A stretch of DNA of 64,000 nt from Lineus longissimus (GCF_910592395.1 NC_088313.1:5210501-5274500), one strand, 5' to 3'. Positions 8,565 through 22,819 are shown, counted from the first letter of the stretch. Notes: generated by a model from the sequence alone, not told the origin. Translations and numbers: made by a program.

Positions 8565-9465
8565 ATTAGAGGCGGCGATGCGTAGGTTACTTATAATATC
8601 ACTGCGCCTACTATAATGCGTCATATTTTGTGGTCAGAGGCATTATGTATGCCTACGTCACAGCTTCGTCGCATTACAGATGTGGTTGGGGCGCCCATTA
8701 CACCACGGAGTCCACGCGTAGACATACAGTTCACGCAGGCTCGCACTGAAACAGAAACGGACGCACATTCAAGAACTGCACGCAGACCAACATCGGAAGA
8801 AGAGAGTGCCGACTGGACATCAAAGACGCCAACGGTTGGCAAGGTGTCTCATCACTAGGAACGCAGCGTGACGTCACGAGCTCTGACGTCACGAGCAGAC
8901 TACTCCGAGGCTCCCTGACGTCATGAGAGACGCCAGCGCCATCTCCCGAATCAGGACTGACGTCACTAGCAGCAACTTCCACGCCGGTCTGAACTCAAAA
9001 AGCGTCCTAGTATAAACGCTTGGAAGCCAGTAGGCCTGCGCAGTGTTGGGCGGGGGGGGGGGGGGAGAGAGGGGAGGGATGATTTTCGACGGGCTTTAAC
9101 CCGCGAATCACCTTTTTTGACCGCAACGGTTAATTTGAGCCCCAAAACCACACAAGCAAGCCAATTTGACTGAAACTTAATCATTTTCATCACTTTAAAC
9201 ACACCTTATTCTCAATATAAGAAGAAGTATATTTGAAATGGAAAATAACATTCAACTGGTATGGTGAGACCACCCATTCGTCTCAAACGGAACTATAACC
9301 GCGAGCTGATTGGTTAAATACAGGTGCGGGACCTACAGGCCGGCCCCCTGGCTGCCATTTCCATTTCGCAAAATTCGATGGCCACCACATAAGGTAGCCT
9401 ACATTTTCATTTTAACAATCGTACAAGGGAAGAAGAAACAAAATGATTGGGACATGAAGAGAAAA

Positions 9466-9584
9466 AGTCTACAACACGCGGTATTCCGAGGCGGTCACCC
9501 ATCCACGTACTAACCACGCTCGACGTTGCTTGGCTTCGGTGATCGGACGAGAACCGGTGTTTTCAACGTGATATGGTCGTAGAC
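9466..9584 (-). rRNA. 5S ribosomal RNA, copy 10
   Basis: Identical to copy 1. Unit 10 spans 9162-10180 (1,019 bp); G-run 14. Confidence 0.96.
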
Positions 9585-10484
9585 ATTAGAGGCGGCGATG
9601 CGTAGGTTACTTATAATATCACTGCGCCTACTATAATGCGTCATATTTTGTGGTCAGAGGCATTATGTATGCCTACGTCACAGCTTCGTCGCATTACAGA
9701 TGTGGTTGGGGCGCCCATTACACGACGGAGTCTACGCGTAGACATACAGTTCACGCAGGCTCGCACTGAAACAGAAACGGACGCACATTCAAGAACTGCA
9801 CGCAGACCAACATCGGAAGAAGAGAGTGCCGACTGGACATCAAAGACGCCAACGGTTGGCAAGGTGTCTCATCACTAGGAACGCAGCGTGACGTCACGAG
9901 CTCTGACGTCACGAGCAGACTACTCCGAGGCTCCCTGACGTCATGAGAGACGCCAGCGCCATCTCCCGAATCAGGACTGACGTCACTAGCAGCAACTTCC
10001 ACGCCGGTCTGAACTCAAAAAGCGTCCTAGTATAAACGCTTGGAAGCCAGTAGGCCTGCGCAGTGTTGGGCGGGGGGGGGGGGGGAGAGAGGGGAGGGAT
10101 GATTTTCGACGGGCTTTAACCCGCGAATCACCTTTTTGACCGCAACGGTTAATTTGAGCCCCAAAACCACACAAGCAAGCCAATTTGACTGAAACTTAAT
10201 CATTTTCATCACTTTAAACACACCTTATTCTCAATATAAGAAGAAGTATATTTGAAATGGAAAATAACATTCAACTGGTATGGTGAGACCACCCATTCGT
10301 CTCAAACGGAACTATAACCGCGAGCTGATTGGTTAAATACAGGTGCGGGACCTACAGGCCGGCCCCCTGGCTGCCATTTCCATTTCGCAAAATTCGATGG
10401 CCACCACATAAGGTAGCCTACATTTTCATTTTAACAATCGTACAAGGGAAGAAGAAACAAAATGATTGGGACATGAAGAGAAAA

Positions 10485-10603
10485 AGTCTACAACACGCGG
10501 TATTCCGAGGCGGTCACCCATCCACGTACTAACCACGCTCGACGTTGCTTGGCTTCGGTGATCGGACGAGAACCGGTGTTTTCAACGTGATATGGTCGTA
10601 GAC
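10485..10603 (-). rRNA. 5S ribosomal RNA, copy 11
   Basis: Identical to copy 1. Unit 11 spans 10181-11198 (1,018 bp); G-run 13. Confidence 0.96.
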
Positions 10604-11502
10604 ATTAGAGGCGGCGATGCGTAGGTTACTTATAATATCACTGCGCCTACTATAATGCGTCATATTTTGTGGTCAGAGGCATTATGTATGCCTACGTCAC
10701 AGCTTCGTCGCATTACAGATGTGGTTGGGGCGCCCATTACACGACGGAGTCTACGCGTAGACATACAGTTCACGCAGGCTCGCACTGAAACAGAAACGGA
10801 CGCACATTCAAGAACTGCACGCAGACCAACATCGGAAGAAGAGAGTGCCGACTGGACATCAAAGACGCCAACGGTTGGCAAGGTGTCTCATCACTAGGAA
10901 CGCAGCGTGACGTCACGAGCTCTGACGTCACGAGCAGACTACTCCGAGGCTCCCTGACGTCATGAGAGACGCCAGCGCCATCTCCCGAATCAGGACTGAC
11001 GTCACTAGCAGCAACTTCCACGCCGGTCTGAACTCAAAAAGCGTCCTAGTATAAACGCTTGGAAGCCAGTAGGCCTGCGCAGTGTTGGGCGGGGGGGGGG
11101 GGGAGAGAGGGGAGGGATGATTTTCGACGGGCTTTAACCCGCGAATCACCTTTTTGACCGCAACGGTTAATTTGAGCCCCAAAACCACACAAGCAAGCCA
11201 ATTTGACTGAAACTTAATCATTTTCATCACTTTAAACACACCTTATTCTCAATATAAGAAGAAGTATATTTGAAATGGAAAATAACATTCAACTGGTATG
11301 GTGAGACCACCCATTCGTCTCAAACGGAACTATAACCGCGAGCTGATTGGTTAAATACAGGTGCGGGACCTACAGGCCGGCCCCCTGGCTGCCATTTCCA
11401 TTTCGCAAAATTCGATGGCCACCACATAAGGTAGCCTACATTTTCATTTTAACAATCGTACAAGGGAAGAAGAAACAAAATGATTGGGACATGAAGAGAA
11501 AA

Positions 11503-11621
11503 AGTCTACAACACGCGGTATTCCGAGGCGGTCACCCATCCACGTACTAACCACGCTCGACGTTGCTTGGCTTCGGTGATCGGACGAGAACCGGTGTTTT
11601 CAACGTGATATGGTCGTAGAC
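11503..11621 (-). rRNA. 5S ribosomal RNA, copy 12
   Basis: Gene identical to copy 1. Unit 12 spans 11199-12219 (1,021 bp). Its purine tract is G16, AGA, G10, A: two A of the usual tract are G. Confidence 0.96.
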
Positions 11622-12523
11622 ATTAGAGGCGGCGATGCGTAGGTTACTTATAATATCACTGCGCCTACTATAATGCGTCATATTTTGTGGTCAGAGGCAT
11701 TATGTATGCCTACGTCACAGCTTCGTCGCATTACAGATGTGGTTGGGGCGCCCATTACACGACGGAGTCTACGCGTAGACATACAGTTCACGCAGGCTCG
11801 CACTGAAACAGAAACGGACGCACATTCAAGAACTGCACGCAGACCAACATCGGAAGAAGAGAGTGCCGACTGGACATCAAAGACGCCAACGGTTGGCAAG
11901 GTGTCTCATCACTAGGAACGCAGCGTGACGTCACGAGCTCTGACGTCACGAGCAGACTACTCCGAGGCTCCCTGACGTCATGAGAGACGCCAGCGCCATC
12001 TCCCGAATCAGGACTGACGTCACTAGCAGCAACTTCCACGCCGGTCTGAACTCAAAAAGCGTCCTAGTATAAACGCTTGGAAGCCAGTAGGCCTGCGCAG
12101 TGTTGGGCGGGGGGGGGGGGGGGGAGAGGGGGGGGGGATGATTTTCGACGGGCTTTAACCCGCGAATCACCTTTTTGACCGCAACGGTTAATTTGAGCCC
12201 CAAAACCACACAAGCAAGCCAATTTGACTGAAACTTAATCATTTTCATCACTTTAAACACACCTTATTCTCAATATAAGAAGAAGTATATTTGAAATGGA
12301 AAATAACATTCAACTGGTATGGTGAGACCACCCATTCGTCTCAAACGGAACTATAACCGCGAGCTGATTGGTTAAATACAGGTGCGGGACCTACAGGCCG
12401 GCCCCCTGGCTGCCATTTCCATTTCGCAAAATTCGATGGCCACCACATAAGGTAGCCTACATTTTCATTTTAACAATCGTACAAGGGAAGAAGAAACAAA
12501 ATGATTGGGACATGAAGAGAAAA

Positions 12524-12642
12524 AGTCTACAACACGCGGTATTCCGAGGCGGTCACCCATCCACGTACTAACCACGCTCGACGTTGCTTGGCTTCGGTGA
12601 TCGGACGAGAACCGGTGTTTTCAACGTGATATGGTCGTAGAC
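12524..12642 (-). rRNA. 5S ribosomal RNA, copy 13
   Basis: Gene identical to copy 1. Unit 13 spans 12220-13236 (1,017 bp); G-run 12. A to T at 12688, at -46 of the gene. Confidence 0.96.
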
Positions 12643-13540
12643 ATTAGAGGCGGCGATGCGTAGGTTACTTATAATATCACTGCGCCTTCTATAATGCGTC
12701 ATATTTTGTGGTCAGAGGCATTATGTATGCCTACGTCACAGCTTCGTCGCATTACAGATGTGGTTGGGGCGCCCATTACACGACGGAGTCTACGCGTAGA
12801 CATACAGTTCACGCAGGCTCGCACTGAAACAGAAACGGACGCACATTCAAGAACTGCACGCAGACCAACATCGGAAGAAGAGAGTGCCGACTGGACATCA
12901 AAGACGCCAACGGTTGGCAAGGTGTCTCATCACTAGGAACGCAGCGTGACGTCACGAGCTCTGACGTCACGAGCAGACTACTCCGAGGCTCCCTGACGTC
13001 ATGAGAGACGCCAGCGCCATCTCCCGAATCAGGACTGACGTCACTAGCAGCAACTTCCACGCCGGTCTGAACTCAAAAAGCGTCCTAGTATAAACGCTTG
13101 GAAGCCAGTAGGCCTGCGCAGTGTTGGGCGGGGGGGGGGGGAGAGAGGGGAGGGATGATTTTCGACGGGCTTTAACCCGCGAATCACCTTTTTGACCGCA
13201 ACGGTTAATTTGAGCCCCAAAACCACACAAGCAAGCCAATTTGACTGAAACTTAATCATTTTCATCACTTTAAACACACCTTATTCTCAATATAAGAAGA
13301 AGTATATTTGAAATGGAAAATAACATTCAACTGGTATGGTGAGACCACCCATTCGTCTCAAACGGAACTATAACCGCGAGCTGATTGGTTAAATACAGGT
13401 GCGGGACCTACAGGCCGGCCCCCTGGCTGCCATTTCCATTTCGCAAAATTCGATGGCCACCACATAAGGTAGCCTACATTTTCATTTTAACAATCGTACA
13501 AGGGAAGAAGAAACAAAATGATTGGGACATGAAGAGAAAA

Positions 13541-13659
13541 AGTCTACAACACGCGGTATTCCGAGGCGGTCACCCATCCACGTACTAACCACGCTCGACG
13601 TTGCTTGGCTTCGGTGATCGGACGAGAACCGGTGTTTTCAACGTGATATGGTCGTAGAC
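13541..13659 (-). rRNA. 5S ribosomal RNA, copy 14
   Basis: Identical to copy 1. Unit 14 spans 13237-14254 (1,018 bp); G-run 13. Confidence 0.96.
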
Positions 13660-14558
13660 ATTAGAGGCGGCGATGCGTAGGTTACTTATAATATCACTGC
13701 GCCTACTATAATGCGTCATATTTTGTGGTCAGAGGCATTATGTATGCCTACGTCACAGCTTCGTCGCATTACAGATGTGGTTGGGGCGCCCATTACACGA
13801 CGGAGTCTACGCGTAGACATACAGTTCACGCAGGCTCGCACTGAAACAGAAACGGACGCACATTCAAGAACTGCACGCAGACCAACATCGGAAGAAGAGA
13901 GTGCCGACTGGACATCAAAGACGCCAACGGTTGGCAAGGTGTCTCATCACTAGGAACGCAGCGTGACGTCACGAGCTCTGACGTCACGAGCAGACTACTC
14001 CGAGGCTCCCTGACGTCATGAGAGACGCCAGCGCCATCTCCCGAATCAGGACTGACGTCACTAGCAGCAACTTCCACGCCGGTCTGAACTCAAAAAGCGT
14101 CCTAGTATAAACGCTTGGAAGCCAGTAGGCCTGCGCAGTGTTGGGCGGGGGGGGGGGGGAGAGAGGGGAGGGATGATTTTCGACGGGCTTTAACCCGCGA
14201 ATCACCTTTTTGACCGCAACGGTTAATTTGAGCCCCAAAACCACACAAGCAAGCCAATTTGACTGAAACTTAATCATTTTCATCACTTTAAACACACCTT
14301 ATTCTCAATATAAGAAGAAGTATATTTGAAATGGAAAATAACATTCAACTGGTATGGTGAGACCACCCATTCGTCTCAAACGGAACTATAACCGCGAGCT
14401 GATTGGTTAAATACAGGTGCGGGACCTACAGGCCGGCCCCCTGGCTGCCATTTCCATTTCGCAAAATTCGATGGCCACCACATAAGGTAGCCTACATTTT
14501 CATTTTAACAATCGTACAAGGGAAGAAGAAACAAAATGATTGGGACATGAAGAGAAAA

Positions 14559-14677
14559 AGTCTACAACACGCGGTATTCCGAGGCGGTCACCCATCCACG
14601 TACTAACCACGCTCGACGTTGCTTGGCTTCGGTGATCGGACGAGAACCGGTGTTTTCAACGTGATATGGTCGTAGAC
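14559..14677 (-). rRNA. 5S ribosomal RNA, copy 15
   Basis: Gene identical to copy 1. Unit 15 spans 14255-15272 (1,018 bp); G-run 13; C to T at 15149, just before the CTGCGCAG element. Confidence 0.96.
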
Positions 14678-15576
14678 ATTAGAGGCGGCGATGCGTAGGT
14701 TACTTATAATATCACTGCGCCTACTATAATGCGTCATATTTTGTGGTCAGAGGCATTATGTATGCCTACGTCACAGCTTCGTCGCATTACAGATGTGGTT
14801 GGGGCGCCCATTACACGACGGAGTCTACGCGTAGACATACAGTTCACGCAGGCTCGCACTGAAACAGAAACGGACGCACATTCAAGAACTGCACGCAGAC
14901 CAACATCGGAAGAAGAGAGTGCCGACTGGACATCAAAGACGCCAACGGTTGGCAAGGTGTCTCATCACTAGGAACGCAGCGTGACGTCACGAGCTCTGAC
15001 GTCACGAGCAGACTACTCCGAGGCTCCCTGACGTCATGAGAGACGCCAGCGCCATCTCCCGAATCAGGACTGACGTCACTAGCAGCAACTTCCACGCCGG
15101 TCTGAACTCAAAAAGCGTCCTAGTATAAACGCTTGGAAGCCAGTAGGCTTGCGCAGTGTTGGGCGGGGGGGGGGGGGAGAGAGGGGAGGGATGATTTTCG
15201 ACGGGCTTTAACCCGCGAATCACCTTTTTGACCGCAACGGTTAATTTGAGCCCCAAAACCACACAAGCAAGCCAATTTGACTGAAACTTAATCATTTTCA
15301 TCACTTTAAACACACCTTATTCTCAATATAAGAAGAAGTATATTTGAAATGGAAAATAACATTCAACTGGTATGGTGAGACCACCCATTCGTCTCAAACG
15401 GAACTATAACCGCGAGCTGATTGGTTAAATACAGGTGCGGGACCTACAGGCCGGCCCCCTGGCTGCCATTTCCATTTCGCAAAATTCGATGGCCACCACA
15501 TAAGGTAGCCTACATTTTCATTTTAACAATCGTACAAGGGAAGAAGAAACAAAATGATTGGGACATGAAGAGAAAA

Positions 15577-15695
15577 AGTCTACAACACGCGGTATTCCGA
15601 GGCGGTCACCCATCCACGTACTAACCACGCTCGACGTTGCTTGGCTTCGGTGATCGGACGAGAACCGGTGTTTTCAACGTGATATGGTCGTAGAC
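15577..15695 (-). rRNA. 5S ribosomal RNA, copy 16
   Basis: Identical to copy 1. Unit 16 spans 15273-16292 (1,020 bp); G-run 15. Confidence 0.96.
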
Positions 15696-16596
15696 ATTAG
15701 AGGCGGCGATGCGTAGGTTACTTATAATATCACTGCGCCTACTATAATGCGTCATATTTTGTGGTCAGAGGCATTATGTATGCCTACGTCACAGCTTCGT
15801 CGCATTACAGATGTGGTTGGGGCGCCCATTACACGACGGAGTCTACGCGTAGACATACAGTTCACGCAGGCTCGCACTGAAACAGAAACGGACGCACATT
15901 CAAGAACTGCACGCAGACCAACATCGGAAGAAGAGAGTGCCGACTGGACATCAAAGACGCCAACGGTTGGCAAGGTGTCTCATCACTAGGAACGCAGCGT
16001 GACGTCACGAGCTCTGACGTCACGAGCAGACTACTCCGAGGCTCCCTGACGTCATGAGAGACGCCAGCGCCATCTCCCGAATCAGGACTGACGTCACTAG
16101 CAGCAACTTCCACGCCGGTCTGAACTCAAAAAGCGTCCTAGTATAAACGCTTGGAAGCCAGTAGGCCTGCGCAGTGTTGGGCGGGGGGGGGGGGGGGAGA
16201 GAGGGGAGGGATGATTTTCGACGGGCTTTAACCCGCGAATCACCTTTTTGACCGCAACGGTTAATTTGAGCCCCAAAACCACACAAGCAAGCCAATTTGA
16301 CTGAAACTTAATCATTTTCATCACTTTAAACACACCTTATTCTCAATATAAGAAGAAGTATATTTGAAATGGAAAATAACATTCAACTGGTATGGTGAGA
16401 CCACCCATTCGTCTCAAACGGAACTATAACCGCGAGCTGATTGGTTAAATACAGGTGCGGGACCTACAGGCCGGCCCCCTGGCTGCCATTTCCATTTCGC
16501 AAAATTCGATGGCCACCACATAAGGTAGCCTACATTTTCATTTTAACAATCGTACAAGGGAAGAAGAAACAAAATGATTGGGACATGAAGAGAAAA

Positions 16597-16715
16597 AGTC
16601 TACAACACGCGGTATTCCGAGGCGGTCACCCATCCACGTACTAACCACGCTCGACGTTGCTTGGCTTCGGTGATCGGACGAGAACCGGTGTTTTCAACGT
16701 GATATGGTCGTAGAC
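16597..16715 (-). rRNA. 5S ribosomal RNA, copy 17
   Basis: Gene identical to copy 1. Unit 17 spans 16293-17310 (1,018 bp); G-run 13; C to T at 17133 (a CpG) between the CREs and TATAAA. Confidence 0.96.
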
Positions 16716-17614
16716 ATTAGAGGCGGCGATGCGTAGGTTACTTATAATATCACTGCGCCTACTATAATGCGTCATATTTTGTGGTCAGAGGCATTATGTA
16801 TGCCTACGTCACAGCTTCGTCGCATTACAGATGTGGTTGGGGCGCCCATTACACGACGGAGTCTACGCGTAGACATACAGTTCACGCAGGCTCGCACTGA
16901 AACAGAAACGGACGCACATTCAAGAACTGCACGCAGACCAACATCGGAAGAAGAGAGTGCCGACTGGACATCAAAGACGCCAACGGTTGGCAAGGTGTCT
17001 CATCACTAGGAACGCAGCGTGACGTCACGAGCTCTGACGTCACGAGCAGACTACTCCGAGGCTCCCTGACGTCATGAGAGACGCCAGCGCCATCTCCCGA
17101 ATCAGGACTGACGTCACTAGCAGCAACTTCCATGCCGGTCTGAACTCAAAAAGCGTCCTAGTATAAACGCTTGGAAGCCAGTAGGCCTGCGCAGTGTTGG
17201 GCGGGGGGGGGGGGGAGAGAGGGGAGGGATGATTTTCGACGGGCTTTAACCCGCGAATCACCTTTTTGACCGCAACGGTTAATTTGAGCCCCAAAACCAC
17301 ACAAGCAAGCCAATTTGACTGAAACTTAATCATTTTCATCACTTTAAACACACCTTATTCTCAATATAAGAAGAAGTATATTTGAAATGGAAAATAACAT
17401 TCAACTGGTATGGTGAGACCACCCATTCGTCTCAAACGGAACTATAACCGCGAGCTGATTGGTTAAATACAGGTGCGGGACCTACAGGCCGGCCCCCTGG
17501 CTGCCATTTCCATTTCGCAAAATTCGATGGCCACCACATAAGGTAGCCTACATTTTCATTTTAACAATCGTACAAGGGAAGAAGAAACAAAATGATTGGG
17601 ACATGAAGAGAAAA

Positions 17615-17733
17615 AGTCTACAACACGCGGTATTCCGAGGCGGTCACCCATCCACGTACTAACCACGCTCGACGTTGCTTGGCTTCGGTGATCGGACGAG
17701 AACCGGTGTTTTCAACGTGATATGGTCGTAGAC
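17615..17733 (-). rRNA. 5S ribosomal RNA, copy 18
   Basis: Identical to copy 1. Unit 18 spans 17311-18329 (1,019 bp); G-run 14. Confidence 0.96.
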
Positions 17734-18633
17734 ATTAGAGGCGGCGATGCGTAGGTTACTTATAATATCACTGCGCCTACTATAATGCGTCATATTTTGT
17801 GGTCAGAGGCATTATGTATGCCTACGTCACAGCTTCGTCGCATTACAGATGTGGTTGGGGCGCCCATTACACGACGGAGTCTACGCGTAGACATACAGTT
17901 CACGCAGGCTCGCACTGAAACAGAAACGGACGCACATTCAAGAACTGCACGCAGACCAACATCGGAAGAAGAGAGTGCCGACTGGACATCAAAGACGCCA
18001 ACGGTTGGCAAGGTGTCTCATCACTAGGAACGCAGCGTGACGTCACGAGCTCTGACGTCACGAGCAGACTACTCCGAGGCTCCCTGACGTCATGAGAGAC
18101 GCCAGCGCCATCTCCCGAATCAGGACTGACGTCACTAGCAGCAACTTCCACGCCGGTCTGAACTCAAAAAGCGTCCTAGTATAAACGCTTGGAAGCCAGT
18201 AGGCCTGCGCAGTGTTGGGCGGGGGGGGGGGGGGAGAGAGGGGAGGGATGATTTTCGACGGGCTTTAACCCGCGAATCACCTTTTTGACCGCAACGGTTA
18301 ATTTGAGCCCCAAAACCACACAAGCAAGCCAATTTGACTGAAACTTAATCATTTTCATCACTTTAAACACACCTTATTCTCAATATAAGAAGAAGTATAT
18401 TTGAAATGGAAAATAACATTCAACTGGTATGGTGAGACCACCCATTCGTCTCAAACGGAACTATAACCGCGAGCTGATTGGTTAAATACAGGTGCGGGAC
18501 CTACAGGCCGGCCCCCTGGCTGCCATTTCCATTTCGCAAAATTCGATGGCCACCACATAAGGTAGCCTACATTTTCATTTTAACAATCGTACAAGGGAAG
18601 AAGAAACAAAATGATTGGGACATGAAGAGAAAA

Positions 18634-18752
18634 AGTCTACAACACGCGGTATTCCGAGGCGGTCACCCATCCACGTACTAACCACGCTCGACGTTGCTTG
18701 GCTTCGGTGATCGGACGAGAACCGGTGTTTTCAACGTGATATGGTCGTAGAC
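18634..18752 (-). rRNA. 5S ribosomal RNA, copy 19
   Basis: Identical to copy 1. Unit 19 spans 18330-19344 (1,015 bp); G-run 10. Confidence 0.96.
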
Positions 18753-19648
18753 ATTAGAGGCGGCGATGCGTAGGTTACTTATAATATCACTGCGCCTACT
18801 ATAATGCGTCATATTTTGTGGTCAGAGGCATTATGTATGCCTACGTCACAGCTTCGTCGCATTACAGATGTGGTTGGGGCGCCCATTACACGACGGAGTC
18901 TACGCGTAGACATACAGTTCACGCAGGCTCGCACTGAAACAGAAACGGACGCACATTCAAGAACTGCACGCAGACCAACATCGGAAGAAGAGAGTGCCGA
19001 CTGGACATCAAAGACGCCAACGGTTGGCAAGGTGTCTCATCACTAGGAACGCAGCGTGACGTCACGAGCTCTGACGTCACGAGCAGACTACTCCGAGGCT
19101 CCCTGACGTCATGAGAGACGCCAGCGCCATCTCCCGAATCAGGACTGACGTCACTAGCAGCAACTTCCACGCCGGTCTGAACTCAAAAAGCGTCCTAGTA
19201 TAAACGCTTGGAAGCCAGTAGGCCTGCGCAGTGTTGGGCGGGGGGGGGGAGAGAGGGGAGGGATGATTTTCGACGGGCTTTAACCCGCGAATCACCTTTT
19301 TGACCGCAACGGTTAATTTGAGCCCCAAAACCACACAAGCAAGCCAATTTGACTGAAACTTAATCATTTTCATCACTTTAAACACACCTTATTCTCAATA
19401 TAAGAAGAAGTATATTTGAAATGGAAAATAACATTCAACTGGTATGGTGAGACCACCCATTCGTCTCAAACGGAACTATAACCGCGAGCTGATTGGTTAA
19501 ATACAGGTGCGGGACCTACAGGCCGGCCCCCTGGCTGCCATTTCCATTTCGCAAAATTCGATGGCCACCACATAAGGTAGCCTACATTTTCATTTTAACA
19601 ATCGTACAAGGGAAGAAGAAACAAAATGATTGGGAAATGAAGAGAAAA

Positions 19649-19767
19649 AGTCTACAACACGCGGTATTCCGAGGCGGTCACCCATCCACGTACTAACCAC
19701 GCTCGACGTTGCTTGGCTTCGGTGATCGGACGAGAACCGGTGTTTTCAACGTGATATGGTCGTAGAC
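19649..19767 (-). rRNA. 5S ribosomal RNA, copy 20
   Basis: Gene identical to copy 1. Unit 20 spans 19345-20358 (1,014 bp); G-run 9. C to A at 19636, just past the terminator and shared with unit 22; private G to A at 19887. Confidence 0.96.
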
Positions 19768-20662
19768 ATTAGAGGCGGCGATGCGTAGGTTACTTATAAT
19801 ATCACTGCGCCTACTATAATGCGTCATATTTTGTGGTCAGAGGCATTATGTATGCCTACGTCACAGCTTCGTCGCATTACAGATGTAGTTGGGGCGCCCA
19901 TTACACGACGGAGTCTACGCGTAGACATACAGTTCACGCAGGCTCGCACTGAAACAGAAACGGACGCACATTCAAGAACTGCACGCAGACCAACATCGGA
20001 AGAAGAGAGTGCCGACTGGACATCAAAGACGCCAACGGTTGGCAAGGTGTCTCATCACTAGGAACGCAGCGTGACGTCACGAGCTCTGACGTCACGAGCA
20101 GACTACTCCGAGGCTCCCTGACGTCATGAGAGACGCCAGCGCCATCTCCCGAATCAGGACTGACGTCACTAGCAGCAACTTCCACGCCGGTCTGAACTCA
20201 AAAAGCGTCCTAGTATAAACGCTTGGAAGCCAGTAGGCCTGCGCAGTGTTGGGCGGGGGGGGGAGAGAGGGGAGGGATGATTTTCGACGGGCTTTAACCC
20301 GCGAATCACCTTTTTGACCGCAACGGTTAATTTGAGCCCCAAAACCACACAAGCAAGCCAATTTGACTGAAACTTAATCATTTTCATCACTTTAAACACA
20401 CCTTATTCTCAATATAAGAAGAAGTATATTTGAAATGGAAAATAACATTCAACTGGTATGGTGAGACCACCCATTCGTCTCAAACGGAACTATAACCGCG
20501 AGCTGATTGGTTAAATACAGGTGCGGGACCTACAGGCCGGCCCCCTGGCTGCCATTTCCATTTCGCAAAATTCGATGGCCACCACATAAGGTAGCCTACA
20601 TTTTCATTTTAACAATCGTACAAGGGAAGAAGAAACAAAATGATTGGGACATGAAGAGAAAA

Positions 20663-20781
20663 AGTCTACAACACGCGGTATTCCGAGGCGGTCACCCATC
20701 CACGTACTAACCACGCTCGACGTTGCTTGGCTTCGGTGATCGGACGAGAACCGGTGTTTTCAACGTGATATGGTCGTAGAC
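20663..20781 (-). rRNA. 5S ribosomal RNA, copy 21
   Basis: Identical to copy 1. Unit 21 spans 20359-21382 (1,024 bp); G-run 19, the longest interrupted-type run. It lacks the variant shared by its neighbours 20 and 22. Confidence 0.96.
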
Positions 20782-21686
20782 ATTAGAGGCGGCGATGCGT
20801 AGGTTACTTATAATATCACTGCGCCTACTATAATGCGTCATATTTTGTGGTCAGAGGCATTATGTATGCCTACGTCACAGCTTCGTCGCATTACAGATGT
20901 GGTTGGGGCGCCCATTACACGACGGAGTCTACGCGTAGACATACAGTTCACGCAGGCTCGCACTGAAACAGAAACGGACGCACATTCAAGAACTGCACGC
21001 AGACCAACATCGGAAGAAGAGAGTGCCGACTGGACATCAAAGACGCCAACGGTTGGCAAGGTGTCTCATCACTAGGAACGCAGCGTGACGTCACGAGCTC
21101 TGACGTCACGAGCAGACTACTCCGAGGCTCCCTGACGTCATGAGAGACGCCAGCGCCATCTCCCGAATCAGGACTGACGTCACTAGCAGCAACTTCCACG
21201 CCGGTCTGAACTCAAAAAGCGTCCTAGTATAAACGCTTGGAAGCCAGTAGGCCTGCGCAGTGTTGGGCGGGGGGGGGGGGGGGGGGGAGAGAGGGGAGGG
21301 ATGATTTTCGACGGGCTTTAACCCGCGAATCACCTTTTTGACCGCAACGGTTAATTTGAGCCCCAAAACCACACAAGCAAGCCAATTTGACTGAAACTTA
21401 ATCATTTTCATCACTTTAAACACACCTTATTCTCAATATAAGAAGAAGTATATTTGAAATGGAAAATAACATTCAACTGGTATGGTGAGACCACCCATTC
21501 GTCTCAAACGGAACTATAACCGCGAGCTGATTGGTTAAATACAGGTGCGGGACCTACAGGCCGGCCCCCTGGCTGCCATTTCCATTTCGCAAAATTCGAT
21601 GGCCACCACATAAGGTAGCCTACATTTTCATTTTAACAATCGTACAAGGGAAGAAGAAACAAAATGATTGGGAAATGAAGAGAAAA

Positions 21687-21805
21687 AGTCTACAACACGC
21701 GGTATTCCGAGGCGGTCACCCATCCACGTACTAACCACGCTCGACGTTGCTTGGCTTCGGTGATCGGACGAGAACCGGTGTTTTCAACGTGATATGGTCG
21801 TAGAC
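21687..21805 (-). rRNA. 5S ribosomal RNA, copy 22
   Basis: Gene identical to copy 1. Unit 22 spans 21383-22396 (1,014 bp); G-run 9. C to A at 21674, the same variant as in unit 20. Confidence 0.96.
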
Positions 21806-22700
21806 ATTAGAGGCGGCGATGCGTAGGTTACTTATAATATCACTGCGCCTACTATAATGCGTCATATTTTGTGGTCAGAGGCATTATGTATGCCTACGTC
21901 ACAGCTTCGTCGCATTACAGATGTGGTTGGGGCGCCCATTACACGACGGAGTCTACGCGTAGACATACAGTTCACGCAGGCTCGCACTGAAACAGAAACG
22001 GACGCACATTCAAGAACTGCACGCAGACCAACATCGGAAGAAGAGAGTGCCGACTGGACATCAAAGACGCCAACGGTTGGCAAGGTGTCTCATCACTAGG
22101 AACGCAGCGTGACGTCACGAGCTCTGACGTCACGAGCAGACTACTCCGAGGCTCCCTGACGTCATGAGAGACGCCAGCGCCATCTCCCGAATCAGGACTG
22201 ACGTCACTAGCAGCAACTTCCACGCCGGTCTGAACTCAAAAAGCGTCCTAGTATAAACGCTTGGAAGCCAGTAGGCCTGCGCAGTGTTGGGCGGGGGGGG
22301 GAGAGAGGGGAGGGATGATTTTCGACGGGCTTTAACCCGCGAATCACCTTTTTGACCGCAACGGTTAATTTGAGCCCCAAAACCACACAAGCAAGCCAAT
22401 TTGACTGAAACTTAATCATTTTCATCACTTTAAACACACCTTATTCTCAATATAAGAAGAAGTATATTTGAAATGGAAAATAACATTCAACTGGTATGGT
22501 GAGACCACCCATTCGTCTCAAACGGAACTATAACCGCGAGCTGATTGGTTAAATACAGGTGCGGGACCTACAGGCCGGCCCCCTGGCTGCCATTTCCATT
22601 TCGCAAAATTCGATGGCCACCACATAAGGTAGCCTACATTTTCATTTTAACAATCGTACAAGGGAAGAAGAAACAAAATGATTGGGACATGAAGAGAAAA

Positions 22701-22819
22701 AGTCTACAACACGCGGTATTCCGAGGCGGTCACCCATCCACGTACTAACCACGCTCGACGTTGCTTGGCTTCGGTGATCGGACGAGAACCGGTGTTTTCA
22801 ACGTGATATGGTCGTAGAC
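22701..22819 (-). rRNA. 5S ribosomal RNA, copy 23
   Basis: Identical to copy 1. Unit 23 spans 22397-23416 (1,020 bp); G-run 15. Confidence 0.96.
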
